This document shows positions 31,390-39,230 of a stretch of DNA of 64,000 nucleotides, piece after piece. The stretch covers positions 265,409-329,408 of the forward strand of contig NZ_KE384020.1 of NCBI RefSeq assembly GCF_000423465.1, written 5' to 3'. This stretch comes from Propionicicella superfundia DSM 22317. Its GTDB lineage: Bacteria > Actinomycetota > Actinomycetes > Propionibacteriales > Propionibacteriaceae. The position numbers and the translations under genes were made by a program. Every line of letters begins with the position of its first letter. The first letter of the stretch is position 1. The notes beneath the pieces are model-generated. The model did not search any database, had not been told where the DNA came from, and worked only from the letters and a program-made list of their open reading frames with translations.

Positions 31390-31395
31390 ACTCTA
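31390..31395 (-). promoter_or_regulatory. -10 element of a leaderless DUF3099-surf1 promoter
   Basis: Minus-strand TAGAGT (TANNNT) followed by six bases and the ATG at 31383. No ribosome site is present. Confidence 0.55.
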
Positions 31396-31491
31396 GTGCC
31401 GCGCGCGGACGTCCGGCACACGACGGCCCTCGGGAGTGTGACCGGCGGCACGGACGGGTGTCCGCAGCGGCACCACGGTCGTGCGATCGGT

Positions 31492-31497
31492 TAACGT
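31492..31497 (+). promoter_or_regulatory. -10 element of a leaderless fabG-fabI promoter
   Basis: TAACGT (TANNNT) followed by six bases and the GTG at 31504. No ribosome site precedes the GTG, so transcription probably starts at it. Confidence 0.55.
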
Positions 31498-31503
31498 TCA
31501 GCC

Positions 31504-32226
31504 GTGAGTATTCAAGAGTCTGCTGCCAGAAGCGTGGTCGTCACCGGCGGGAACCGGGGAATCGGACGTGCGATCGTCGAGCGGTTCGTCGCCGCCGGGC
31601 ATCGGGTCGCCTCGTTCGACCTGGGCGGCGAGCCGCCCGCGGGCGTCGTCGGCGTCTCCTGCAACGTGACGGATCCCGAGCAGGTCGATGCCGCGTTCGC
31701 GACGGCAGAGGAGGCCAACGGCCCCGTCGAGATCCTCGTCGCCAACGCCGGCATCACGAAGGACACCCTGCTGCTGCGGATGTCCGACGCCGACTGGGAC
31801 GCTGTGATCGGCGTCAACCTGACCGGTTCCTTCCGCTGCGCGAAGCGTGCGGTGAGGTCCATGATCGCCAAGCGGTTCGGCCGGATCGTCTTCCTCGGAT
31901 CCGTGGTCGGCCTGTACGGCTCGGCGGGGCAGGTGAACTACTCCGCTTCGAAGGCGGGGCTCGTCGGCATGGCGCGGTCGCTGACACGCGAGGTCGGAAG
32001 CCGCGGCGTCACGGTCAACGTCGTCGCTCCGGGCTTCATCGAGACCGACATGACAGCCGTCCTCTCCGAGGAGGTCGTGGCCGGGTACAAGAAGGCGATC
32101 CCCGCCGGCCGGATGGGGCAGCCCGCCGACGTCGCGGCGGCGATCCAGTTCCTGGCCAGCGACGAGGCGGGTTTCATCACCGGGGCCGTGATCCCGGTCG
32201 ATGGCGGCCTCGGCATGGGGCACTGA
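31504..32226 (+). CDS. fabG: 3-oxoacyl-ACP reductase (FabG/MabA)
   Basis: NADPH-dependent short-chain dehydrogenase of 240 aa that reduces beta-ketoacyl-ACP in fatty acid elongation. The cofactor motif TGGNRGIG is near residue 14, NAG near 85, and the catalytic Tyr146 and Lys150 lie in YSASK. GTG start. Adjacent fabI, 10 bases downstream, gives the fabG1-inhA pair known from mycobacteria, where both serve the type II synthase. Confidence 0.95.
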   Translation: MSIQESAARSVVVTGGNRGIGRAIVERFVAAGHRVASFDLGGEPPAGVVGVSCNVTDPEQVDAAFATAEEANGPVEILVANAGITKDTLLLRMSDADWDAVIGVNLTGSFRCAKRAVRSMIAKRFGRIVFLGSVVGLYGSAGQVNYSASKAGLVGMARSLTREVGSRGVTVNVVAPGFIETDMTAVLSEEVVAGYKKAIPAGRMGQPADVAAAIQFLASDEAGFITGAVIPVDGGLGMGH

Positions 32227-32236
32227 GGAGGGCGGC

Positions 32237-33007
32237 ATGGGGATCCTCGACGGAAAGAACATCCTCGTCGCGGGCGTGACGATGCACACGTCCATCGGGT
32301 ACAAGGTGGCCGAGCTCGCCCAGCAGGAGGGGGCGACGGTCATCGTCTCCAACTTCGGGCGGGCCATGAGCCTCACCGGCCGCGTCATCAAGCGCCTCGA
32401 CCCGGTGCCGGCGCTGATCGAACTCGACGTGACCGATGACGAGCACCTCGCCGGACTCGCCGACACGCTGCGCGAGCATGTCGACCATCTCGACGGCGTG
32501 GTGCACTCGATCGCGTTCGCGAATCCGGAGACGGCCCTGGGTGGACGGTTCCTCCAGACCTCCTGGCCCGATGTCGGGCAGGCCGTCCACGTGTCCGCGT
32601 ACTCTCTCGTCGCGCTCGCGATGGCGTGCCGTCCGCTCCTCGGACGAGGCTCGTCCATCGTCGGCATGACCTTCGACGCAACCGTCTCGTGGCCCTTCTA
32701 CGACTGGATGGGCGTCGCGAAGGCCGCGCTGGAGTCCGCGAACCGCTATCTGGCCCGGTACCTGGGGCCCGACGGCGTTCGCAGCAACCTCATTTCCGCA
32801 GGCCCGATCGACACGCTCGCAAAGAAGGCCATTCCGGGGACCGAAGAGTTCAACAGGGTCTGGGGAGAGCGCGCGCCGCTGGGCTGGTCGACCACCGATT
32901 CGGTTCCGGCGGCAAAAGGCGTCCTGAGTTTGCTCAGTGACTACTTCCCGGCGACCACAGGTGAGATCATTCACGTTGACGGTGGCCTGCATGCCACCGG
33001 AAGCTAG
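32237..33007 (+). CDS. fabI: enoyl-ACP reductase (InhA/FabI)
   Basis: NADH-dependent enoyl-ACP reductase of 256 aa that completes each fatty acid elongation cycle. It begins MGILDGKNILVAGV, has HSIAFAN in the cofactor site and the catalytic Tyr155-x6-Lys162 in FYDWMGVAKAALES, as in InhA (Tyr158, Lys165). ATG at 32237 with GAGGAGG five bases upstream. The family is the target of isoniazid-NAD and triclosan. It follows fabG in one operon. Confidence 0.96.
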   Translation: MGILDGKNILVAGVTMHTSIGYKVAELAQQEGATVIVSNFGRAMSLTGRVIKRLDPVPALIELDVTDDEHLAGLADTLREHVDHLDGVVHSIAFANPETALGGRFLQTSWPDVGQAVHVSAYSLVALAMACRPLLGRGSSIVGMTFDATVSWPFYDWMGVAKAALESANRYLARYLGPDGVRSNLISAGPIDTLAKKAIPGTEEFNRVWGERAPLGWSTTDSVPAAKGVLSLLSDYFPATTGEIIHVDGGLHATGS

Positions 33008-33036
33008 AGTGTCACCAACCGCCAAAGGAGGCTCAA

Positions 33037-33231
33037 GTGACGGAGAAACCGGTTGTGAACCCGAACTACGGGGGCAATGACGAACCGCAGCCCGAGAACG
33101 ACCCGCTCGTCAATCCCAATATGGGCGGCGAGCAAGCCTATGACGCCGAAGACATCGATTCGTCGGGTGATCCCGAGGTGAACCCGAACTTCGGCGGCGG
33201 GGATCGTCCGCGCCCCCCGAAGCAGGACTGA
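33037..33231 (+). CDS. 64-aa acidic protein with VNPNxGG repeats
   Basis: A short acidic, proline- and glycine-rich protein that I do not recognise. VNPNYGG, VNPNMGG and VNPNFGG occur at residues 7-13, 25-31 and 48-54; only the aromatic or Met position varies. There is no signal peptide, membrane segment or cysteine, so it is likely cytosolic and disordered. GTG start with AAAGGAG six bases ahead, which is strong evidence that it is translated. It lies 29 bases after fabI and ends before a terminator, so it appears to be the last gene of the fabG-fabI operon. Confidence 0.75.
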   Translation: MTEKPVVNPNYGGNDEPQPENDPLVNPNMGGEQAYDAEDIDSSGDPEVNPNFGGGDRPRPPKQD

Positions 33232-33251
33232 GGCGTCGAGATTCCTTCGCG

Positions 33252-33290
33252 ACAAGACCCCGTTGCGCCCCGTGCGTGACGGGGTCTTGT
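33252..33290 (+). terminator. terminator after the fabG-fabI-small protein operon
   Basis: Perfect 12-base-pair stem (33252-33263 with 33279-33290) and a 15-base loop. The TAGGTT -10 element of the next gene begins at its last base. Confidence 0.75.
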
Positions 33291-33295
33291 AGGTT
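33290..33295 (+). promoter_or_regulatory. -10 element of a leaderless promoter for the ABC ATPase
   Basis: TAGGTT (TANNNT) followed by seven bases and the ATG at 33303. The gene has no ribosome site. The hexamer abuts the preceding terminator stem. Confidence 0.5.
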
Positions 33296-33302
33296 CTTGG
33301 GT

Positions 33303-34088
33303 ATGGCAGCGGTTGTGGAGTTGGCGGGGGTGTCCATCGTGCGCGGCGGCAAACACCTGCTGCGGGACGTCGACTGGCGAATCGATGAGGGCGAGCGCTG
33401 GGTGGTCATCGGTCCCAACGGGGCGGGAAAGACGACGCTGCTGCAGATCCTGGCCGCGCAGGTGCATCCCACATCGGGCCTTGCCGCACTGCTGGGCGAG
33501 TTGCTCGGCGCGGTCGACGTGTTCGAACTCCGCCCTCGCATCGGGGTCTCCTCGGCGGCCCTCGCCGACCGCATCCCGCGCGGAGAGTCCGTCGGCGATG
33601 TCGTGGTGTCGGCCGCGTACGCGACGGTCGGCCGGTGGCGGGAGGCCTACGACCCGGTCGACTATCTGCGCGCCGCCGCACTGATGCGGCAGTTCGGCGT
33701 CGAGCATCTCGGCCGCCGGACGTTCGGGACCTTGTCGGAAGGCGAGCGGAAGCGGGTGCAGCTCGCACGCGCACTGATGACCGATCCCGAACTGCTGCTG
33801 CTGGACGAACCGGGTGCGGGCCTCGACCTGGCCGGTCGTGAGCGGCTCGTCACCGCCCTCGGGGACCTCTGCAGCGACGAGGAGGCGCCCACCACCGTCC
33901 TCGTCACACATCACATCGAGGAGATCCCGGCGGGAATCACGCACGCGCTGATGCTTGCCGACGGCATGGTGACCGCGGCAGGTCCCATCCACGAGACGCT
34001 CACCGACGAGGCGCTGACCCGGACGTTCGGCCTGGACCTCGCCCTGGAGTTCACCGCGGGTCGGTGGGCCGCCCGGGCGCGTCGCTGA
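33303..34088 (+). CDS. ABC transporter ATP-binding protein, stand-alone
   Basis: A 261-aa single-domain ATPase with Walker A GPNGAGKTT, signature LSEGERKR, Walker B LLLLDEPGAGLD and the switch histidine region VTHHIEEIP. The LSEGE signature and HHIEEIP segment resemble the ModF/YlmA-type ATPases that lack a linked permease. ATG at 33303, leaderless by position. No permease is adjacent, so its partner or role is unknown. The last 38 bases overlap the convergent transporter gene. Confidence 0.85.
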   Translation: MAAVVELAGVSIVRGGKHLLRDVDWRIDEGERWVVIGPNGAGKTTLLQILAAQVHPTSGLAALLGELLGAVDVFELRPRIGVSSAALADRIPRGESVGDVVVSAAYATVGRWREAYDPVDYLRAAALMRQFGVEHLGRRTFGTLSEGERKRVQLARALMTDPELLLLDEPGAGLDLAGRERLVTALGDLCSDEEAPTTVLVTHHIEEIPAGITHALMLADGMVTAAGPIHETLTDEALTRTFGLDLALEFTAGRWAARARR

Positions 34089-35061
34089 GCTCGGGCTCCG
34101 GCGGGGCGGAACGGCCGTAGCGGCCCGCGAGCCACCCGCAGGTCATGAGCTGCAACTGGTGGAACAGCATCAGGGGCAGGATCAGCAGGCCGACATCCTG
34201 GCCCGCGAACAGCACGGTCGCCATGGGCAGGCCGCTGGCCAGCGACTTCTTCGTGCCGCAGAACTGGATCGCGATCCGGTCGGCGCGGGTGAAGCGCGCC
34301 AGGCCCGGCAGATACCAGGTCGCGGTGAGCATCACGACGAGGATCGCGACGCACGCGGCGACGAGCACGGCGACGTCCAGCAGGGACACCCGCTGCCACA
34401 TGTGCTCGCGCACGCCCTCCGAGAACGCCGCGTACACCACCAGCACGATGGACGCCTGGTCGAACAGCTTCAGCCGCGGGTGCCGCGCGACCCACTCGGC
34501 GAGCCACCTGCGCAGCACCTGGCCGACGACGAACGGCAGGAGGATCTGCGCCATGATGTCGATCACCGAGCCGGGGTCGACGCTCGCCCCGCCGGAGACG
34601 TTCATCAGGGCGACGGTGAGCAGCGGCGTGAGGACGACGCCGATCAGGTTCGACGCCGAGGCAGACACGATCGCGCCTGCCACGTTGCCCTTGGCGATGG
34701 ACGTGAACGCGATCGAGGACTGGACGGTCGACGGCACGAGCGAGAGGAACAGCATCCCGGCCGCGAGCGTCGGGTTGATCAGCCGCGGAAGCACCGCGTC
34801 CAGGCCGAGCCCGATGAGCGGGAACGCGACATAGGTGAACGACAGGATGGTCAGGTGGAGCCGCCAGTGGGTCAGGCCGCGCAGCGCCTCCCGGGGGTGG
34901 AGCCGAACCCCGTGCACGAAGAACAACCCGGCGACGGCCACCTTCGTGGCGACGTCCACGACCGGGATCGCGATGCCGCGGGCGGGCAGGAAGCTGGCCA
35001 GGACCGCGGCCGCGAGGATGCCCACCAGGAACCAGTCGACCCTGAGCCTGCGCCTCGCCAC
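34051..35061 (-). CDS. bile acid:sodium symporter-like transporter (SBF-like)
   Basis: Integral membrane protein of 336 aa with about nine or ten helices. It belongs to the SBF-like group (YfeH type) of the bile acid/Na+ symporter superfamily. Family features include VRLHPREAL after helix 2, the SLVPSTVQSSIAFTSIAKGN crossover and FCGTKKSLASGLPMA. GTG start, with TAGGCT six bases ahead indicating leaderless transcription. The transported anion is unknown. Confidence 0.88.
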   Translation of the reverse strand: MARRRLRVDWFLVGILAAAVLASFLPARGIAIPVVDVATKVAVAGLFFVHGVRLHPREALRGLTHWRLHLTILSFTYVAFPLIGLGLDAVLPRLINPTLAAGMLFLSLVPSTVQSSIAFTSIAKGNVAGAIVSASASNLIGVVLTPLLTVALMNVSGGASVDPGSVIDIMAQILLPFVVGQVLRRWLAEWVARHPRLKLFDQASIVLVVYAAFSEGVREHMWQRVSLLDVAVLVAACVAILVVMLTATWYLPGLARFTRADRIAIQFCGTKKSLASGLPMATVLFAGQDVGLLILPLMLFHQLQLMTCGWLAGRYGRSAPPEPELSDAPGRPTDPR

Positions 35062-35067
35062 CGGGGC

Positions 35068-35073
35068 AGCCTA
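35068..35073 (-). promoter_or_regulatory. -10 element of a leaderless promoter for the SBF-like gene
   Basis: Minus-strand TAGGCT (TANNNT) followed by six bases and the GTG at 35061. No ribosome site is present. Confidence 0.55.
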
Positions 35074-35158
35074 GCGGCCTGCGGTCGTCCGCGGAGCCGG
35101 ACCGAGACCCGAGCACGGCTGGTAGCGTCGGAACGGCTCGGGCGAACGGGGAGGCTCC

Positions 35159-35968
35159 ATGGCGCACCGGATCGACGTGGACGATCCTGCCGACTCCCGT
35201 CTCGGCGACTACACCCGGCTGCGCGACGCGTCCCTGCGACGGCACGTGGAGGTCGAGCGCGGGATCTTCATCGCCGAGGGGCACAAGATCATCGCCAGGG
35301 CCCTGGCCGCCGGGCTGCGACCCCGCTCGCTGCTGCTGGCGGAGCGGTGGCTGGCGGGTCTCGCGCCGGTGCTGGGCGAGTTCGACGTCCCCGTGTACGT
35401 GGTGACCGAGGCGCTGGCCGAGGAGATCACCGGATTCCACGTGCATCGCGGCGCGCTGGGCGCCTTCCAGCGCCCGGTGCCGTTGTCTCCGGACGCCCTG
35501 CTGGGCGCGCAGCGCCTCGTCGTCCTCGAGGACATCGTCGACCACACGAACGTCGGGGCGTGCTTCCGTTCGGCCGCCGGCCTCGGCTGGGACGGTGTGC
35601 TCGTCTCCCCGCGGTGCGCGGATCCGCTGTACCGCCGGTCGGTCAAGGTCAGCATGGGGGCGGTGCTGGAACTGCCCTGGGCCCGGCTCGCCGATCACGG
35701 CTCGGCGGTGTCGCGACTGCGCGCCGCGGGATTCACCGTCGCCGCCCTCGCGCTCGCCGACGAGGCCCTGACCCTGGACGACTTCGCCCGGCGGGTACGG
35801 GAGCGGCCTCGCCCCGTCGCGCTGCTGCTCGGCACCGAGGGCCACGGGCTCAGCGATCGCTGGCTCGCCCAGGCCGACCACGTCGTCACGATCCCCATGC
35901 AGCGGGGGATCGACTCCCTCAACGTCGCGGCCGCCAGCGCGGTCGCGTGCTACGAGCTGCGTCCCTGA
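35159..35968 (+). CDS. TrmH/SpoU family rRNA or tRNA 2'-O-methyltransferase
   Basis: SPOUT methyltransferase of 269 aa. The N-terminal substrate-binding domain begins with FIAEGHKII. The knotted C-terminal domain shows motif 1 (VDHTNVGACFRSAAGLGWDGV), motif 2 (LLLGTEGHGLSD) and motif 3 (IPMQRGIDSLNVAAASAV). Target nucleotide is not predictable; RlmB-like and TsnR-like enzymes share these motifs. ATG with GGGGAGG ahead; TAGCGT at 35123-35128 is a possible -10. It is not in an operon with the reverse-strand neighbour. Confidence 0.92.
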   Translation: MAHRIDVDDPADSRLGDYTRLRDASLRRHVEVERGIFIAEGHKIIARALAAGLRPRSLLLAERWLAGLAPVLGEFDVPVYVVTEALAEEITGFHVHRGALGAFQRPVPLSPDALLGAQRLVVLEDIVDHTNVGACFRSAAGLGWDGVLVSPRCADPLYRRSVKVSMGAVLELPWARLADHGSAVSRLRAAGFTVAALALADEALTLDDFARRVRERPRPVALLLGTEGHGLSDRWLAQADHVVTIPMQRGIDSLNVAAASAVACYELRP

Positions 35969-36005
35969 GAGCTGGGGACGCGGCAGATCCACGTCGCGAC
36001 CTCGC

Positions 36006-36011
36006 TACGAT
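36006..36011 (+). promoter_or_regulatory. -10 element upstream of def
   Basis: TACGAT (TANNNT) 34 bases before the def ATG. It overlaps an in-frame upstream ATG, which makes that ATG an unlikely start. Confidence 0.4.
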
Positions 36012-36045
36012 GTCCCGGTTACCTGTCGTCCGACCGGAGGAACCG

Positions 36046-36636
36046 ATGACCGCAGCAGCACAGCGCAAGGGGAAGATCCTGCCGATCACCCGGTGGGGCA
36101 CACCTGTGATGCATGCGCCGACGACGCCGGTCACCGCGTTCGACGACGACCTCGGGGAGCTGGTCGCGGACATGTTCGTGACCATGGACGAGGCCAACGG
36201 GGTGGGGCTCGCGGCGACGCAGGTCGGGCGCGGGATCTCACTGTTCGTGTTCCGCTGCCCCGATGCCGACAACCGGATCCACGAGGGAGTCGTGTGCAAC
36301 CCGGTCGTGACGCTGCCCGAGGGCCACGACCGGCAGCTCGTGGCCGAGGACGAGGGCTGTCTGTCGTTCCCCGGCGCGTACCAGTCGCTGGCGCGCCCCG
36401 ACCACGCCGTGTGCACGGGGCAGGACGAGCACGGCGAGCCGGTCGAGATCGTCGGGACGGGGCTGCTCGCCCGGTGCCTGCAGCACGAGACCGACCACCT
36501 GCACGGGACGGTCTTCGGGGACCGCCTGTCGGCCCGTGCGCGCAAGCTGCTGACCAGGCAGCACGACCAACTGGCACATCTGTACCCCGAGGACTGGCCG
36601 GTCACGCCACGCCGCACATCGGCCGACGAGGGGTGA
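36046..36636 (+). CDS. def: peptide deformylase
   Basis: Metal enzyme that removes the formyl group from nascent protein N-termini, 196 aa. All three family motifs are intact: GVGLAATQ, EGCLS with metal ligand Cys105, and QHETDHLHG with His147, Glu148 and His151. ATG at 36046 is preferred because CGGAGG stands five bases upstream; an earlier ATG at 36010 overlaps a -10 hexamer. xerC follows within 60 bases. Confidence 0.95.
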   Translation: MTAAAQRKGKILPITRWGTPVMHAPTTPVTAFDDDLGELVADMFVTMDEANGVGLAATQVGRGISLFVFRCPDADNRIHEGVVCNPVVTLPEGHDRQLVAEDEGCLSFPGAYQSLARPDHAVCTGQDEHGEPVEIVGTGLLARCLQHETDHLHGTVFGDRLSARARKLLTRQHDQLAHLYPEDWPVTPRRTSADEG

Positions 36637-36694
36637 GCCGACGCGCCCGATGCCGGCTGCGGGGCGTGGGCTGCGCGGCGGCGAGGAGTCTCGG

Positions 36695-37639
36695 GTGCAC
36701 TCTGGAGGGGTGACCCGACCCGACGAGAGCCCGTTCGGGGAGGTCCTGCGCCGCTACGGCGAACATCTGGAGCTGGGGCGCGGCCTCTCGCCGCACACGT
36801 GCCGTGCGTACCTGGGCGACCTGCGCGAGCTGGCCGCGCATCTGACCGAAGCCGGCATCGATGATCTGGAGGCTGTGGACCTCGCGGCGTTGCGGGGCTG
36901 GCTCGCGGCGCAGCAGCGGTCCGGAGCCGGGCGCTCCACGATGCAGCGACGCGCCGTCGCGGTCCGTGTGTTCTTCGCCTGGGCATACCGCACGGGTCTC
37001 GTCGCGACCGATCCGGCCGCCCAGTTGCGGTCGCCGAAACGGCAGCGGCGCCTGCCGGCGACCCTCGATCAGGCCGAGGCGAAGGCGCTCCTGGACGGGA
37101 TGCCGTCCCCCGAGCCCGGCGCGTCCGCGGCGGAACGGGCCGTGCTGCGACGGGATACGGCGATGCTGGAGACGCTGTACGCGAGCGGGGTCCGCGTCTC
37201 GGAGCTGTGCGGCGCCGACGTGTCGTCGCTGGATGTCGAGCGCGGGGTGCTGCGCGTACTCGGCAAGGGTGACAAGGAGCGGGCCGTCCCGCTCGGCAGG
37301 CCGGCGCTGCGGGCACTCGCAGCGTGGCTGGACGATCGGGCGCACCTCGCGGCACCGGGGGAGGAGTCGCTGTTCGTGGGCGATCGGGGGCGCCGCATCG
37401 ACCCGCGTGTCGTGCGGCGCATCGTTCACCGCGCCCTCGCGCGCGTGCCGGACGCGCCGGATCTCGGCCCTCACGGGCTGCGCCATGCGATGGCCACTCA
37501 CCTGGTGGAGGGCGGCGCGGACCTGCGCTCGGTGCAGGAGATCCTGGGGCACTCCTCGTTGGCGACCACCCAGATCTACACCCACGTCTCCAGCGAGCGG
37601 CTGCGGGCGAGCTTCCGGCAGGCCCACCCGCGCGCCTGA
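36695..37639 (+). CDS. xerC: tyrosine recombinase XerC
   Basis: Site-specific recombinase of 314 aa that resolves chromosome dimers at dif with XerD. It has an N-terminal SAM-like DNA-binding domain and a catalytic domain. The latter shows Arg in ASGVRVSELCG, Lys in GKGDKER, HGLRHAMATHL with the His-x-x-Arg pair, and LGHSSLATTQIYTHV with the nucleophilic tyrosine. GTG at 36695 has GAGGAG six bases upstream; a later GTG at 36710 has poorer spacing. Lone-gene context away from phage genes supports the housekeeping XerC role. Confidence 0.9.
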   Translation: MHSGGVTRPDESPFGEVLRRYGEHLELGRGLSPHTCRAYLGDLRELAAHLTEAGIDDLEAVDLAALRGWLAAQQRSGAGRSTMQRRAVAVRVFFAWAYRTGLVATDPAAQLRSPKRQRRLPATLDQAEAKALLDGMPSPEPGASAAERAVLRRDTAMLETLYASGVRVSELCGADVSSLDVERGVLRVLGKGDKERAVPLGRPALRALAAWLDDRAHLAAPGEESLFVGDRGRRIDPRVVRRIVHRALARVPDAPDLGPHGLRHAMATHLVEGGADLRSVQEILGHSSLATTQIYTHVSSERLRASFRQAHPRA

Positions 37640-37713
37640 CGGCCGGCGGGCCGTGCGGTCGGGAGGTGGTCACGCACCCGACATCCGACACCCCTGGGCG
37701 GTCCGTCCCGCCC
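37639..37713. terminator. two short hairpins between xerC and cls
   Basis: A six-base-pair hairpin at 37639-37654 (loop GGCG) and another at 37696-37713 lie between the convergent xerC and cls genes. Each could end one transcript. They are short, so the call is tentative. Confidence 0.35.
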
Positions 37714-37720
37714 ACAGCGG

Positions 37721-39172
37721 TCACAGGAGGCGCGATGTGAGCCGGAACAGCGAGTTCCGGTACTGGCGCCATCGCCCGAGTTGCGCGAGGTCGGTGAGGG
37801 TGAACTCGCGGCACGCGGCCTGATCGGCGAGGAACTGCTCGCGGTGTGCCCGGGTGGTGGCGTCGTCGTGGACGACGGTCGACACCTCGTCGTGGAGGAT
37901 GAGGCTGCGGATGTCCCAGTTGCAGGTGCCGATGACGGTGAGATCGTCATCCATGGTGAGGGTCTTGGCGTGGAGGAAGCCCGCCTCGTACTTGAAGACG
38001 CGGCCGCCGGCCTCCAGGAACGGCCGGTAGTAGCTGTGCGCCACCCACCACGGGACGGCCTTGTCGTACACGCCGGCCATCATGAGCCGTACGTCGGTGC
38101 CGGAGGCCGCCGCCGTGCACAGCGCGGTGAGAAGGGGCTCGTCGGGGACGAAATAGGGGGTCTGGATCCAGACGGCCTCGCGCGCCGAGCCGAGGCAGGT
38201 GATGAAGACGTCCCTGTTGCCGGGGTAGGTCGTCCACACGCTGGAGTACACGATCTGCACGGGCAGCGCTCCCGGGGCCGCCTCCGTCGTGGCCGGGAGG
38301 AAATCGGGGGCGAGAAGGTCGTCGTGGCGGCCGTTGAGCCGCCAGATCCCCGCCGTGAGGGACTGCAACTGCGCGACAACCGGACCGGTGACCCGAAGGT
38401 GGGTGTCGCGCCACGAGTCGTACCGCTTGCCGCCGTCGGCATACTCCTGGCCCATGTTCATGCCGCCGGTGTAGGCGACGCGTCCGTCGACGACGGCGAT
38501 CTTCATGTGGTTGCGGTAGTTCATGCGCAGCAGCCGCCGGTAGCAGGGCTGCACCTTCACCCCGGCCCTGCGCAGCCGCCGCAACTCGTCCTTGCGGTAG
38601 GCGATCGACCCCAGCCAGTCGTACAGCAGGAACACCTCGACGCCCGCCGCGACCCGGTCGAGCAGGACGTCGGTAACCCGGGCCGTGAGCTCGTCGCGCT
38701 CCCAGATCAGGTACATCAAGGTGATGGTGCGTTCGGCCGCCGCGAGGTCGGCGAGGAGATCGCCGAACTTGTCGGCACCGTTGTAGTACACGGTGAGCGT
38801 GTCGGCGCCCACGATGTGGGCCTGCGCCTCGTGGTGCGCGACCCGGGCGACCTTCTCGCTCGGCTCGCCGGCCCGGGTGGCCGGCGGGTCGCCGAAGTGT
38901 CGCTGCGCCTCCTCGACGGTCGCGGTGAGCGCGTGCGTGACGTCGCCCACCAGTTCCTCCTCGCGTCGGCGAAGGCGAGAATCCCGTCGATAGTTGCGGC
39001 CGAGGAAGAGATAGGCGACGAAGCCGAGGACGGGGACGAGTGCCAGGATGAACAGCCATGCCAGGACGGTGCTCGGATCGCGGTCGTCGGTGACGAGCAC
39101 GAAGACCAGGGTCACGAGGGCGAGCACGTACAGAGCCGACAGCACCAGCGTGATCACCGTGTCCGCATCCAT
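37721..39172 (-). CDS. cls: cardiolipin synthase, phospholipase D type
   Basis: Membrane enzyme of 483 aa that makes cardiolipin from phosphatidylglycerol. Two N-terminal helices (about 7-28 and 37-57) precede two PLD domains with HKD motifs, H222-x-K224-x4-D229 and H401-x-K403-x4-D408, followed by GGMNMG and GTCNWDIRS respectively. The length and helix pair match bacterial ClsA. It lies 58 bases downstream of the M23 peptidase gene on the same strand. Confidence 0.93.
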   Translation of the reverse strand: MDADTVITLVLSALYVLALVTLVFVLVTDDRDPSTVLAWLFILALVPVLGFVAYLFLGRNYRRDSRLRRREEELVGDVTHALTATVEEAQRHFGDPPATRAGEPSEKVARVAHHEAQAHIVGADTLTVYYNGADKFGDLLADLAAAERTITLMYLIWERDELTARVTDVLLDRVAAGVEVFLLYDWLGSIAYRKDELRRLRRAGVKVQPCYRRLLRMNYRNHMKIAVVDGRVAYTGGMNMGQEYADGGKRYDSWRDTHLRVTGPVVAQLQSLTAGIWRLNGRHDDLLAPDFLPATTEAAPGALPVQIVYSSVWTTYPGNRDVFITCLGSAREAVWIQTPYFVPDEPLLTALCTAAASGTDVRLMMAGVYDKAVPWWVAHSYYRPFLEAGGRVFKYEAGFLHAKTLTMDDDLTVIGTCNWDIRSLILHDEVSTVVHDDATTRAHREQFLADQAACREFTLTDLAQLGRWRQYRNSLFRLTSRLL

Positions 39173-39230
39173 GCGGCACAGTCTGGCAGGGCGGCGCCCC
39201 GCGGGGACGCCCGTCCACCCGTTTCGCGGA

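Noticed and set aside
36010-36045. Earlier in-frame ATG for peptide deformylase
   Set aside because: It overlaps a TACGAT -10 hexamer and lacks a ribosome site, whereas the ATG at 36046 has CGGAGG at good spacing.
36695-37639. Tyrosine recombinase as a sign of an integrated element
   Set aside because: Sequence and length fit housekeeping XerC. There are no phage genes, attachment-site repeats or tRNA nearby.
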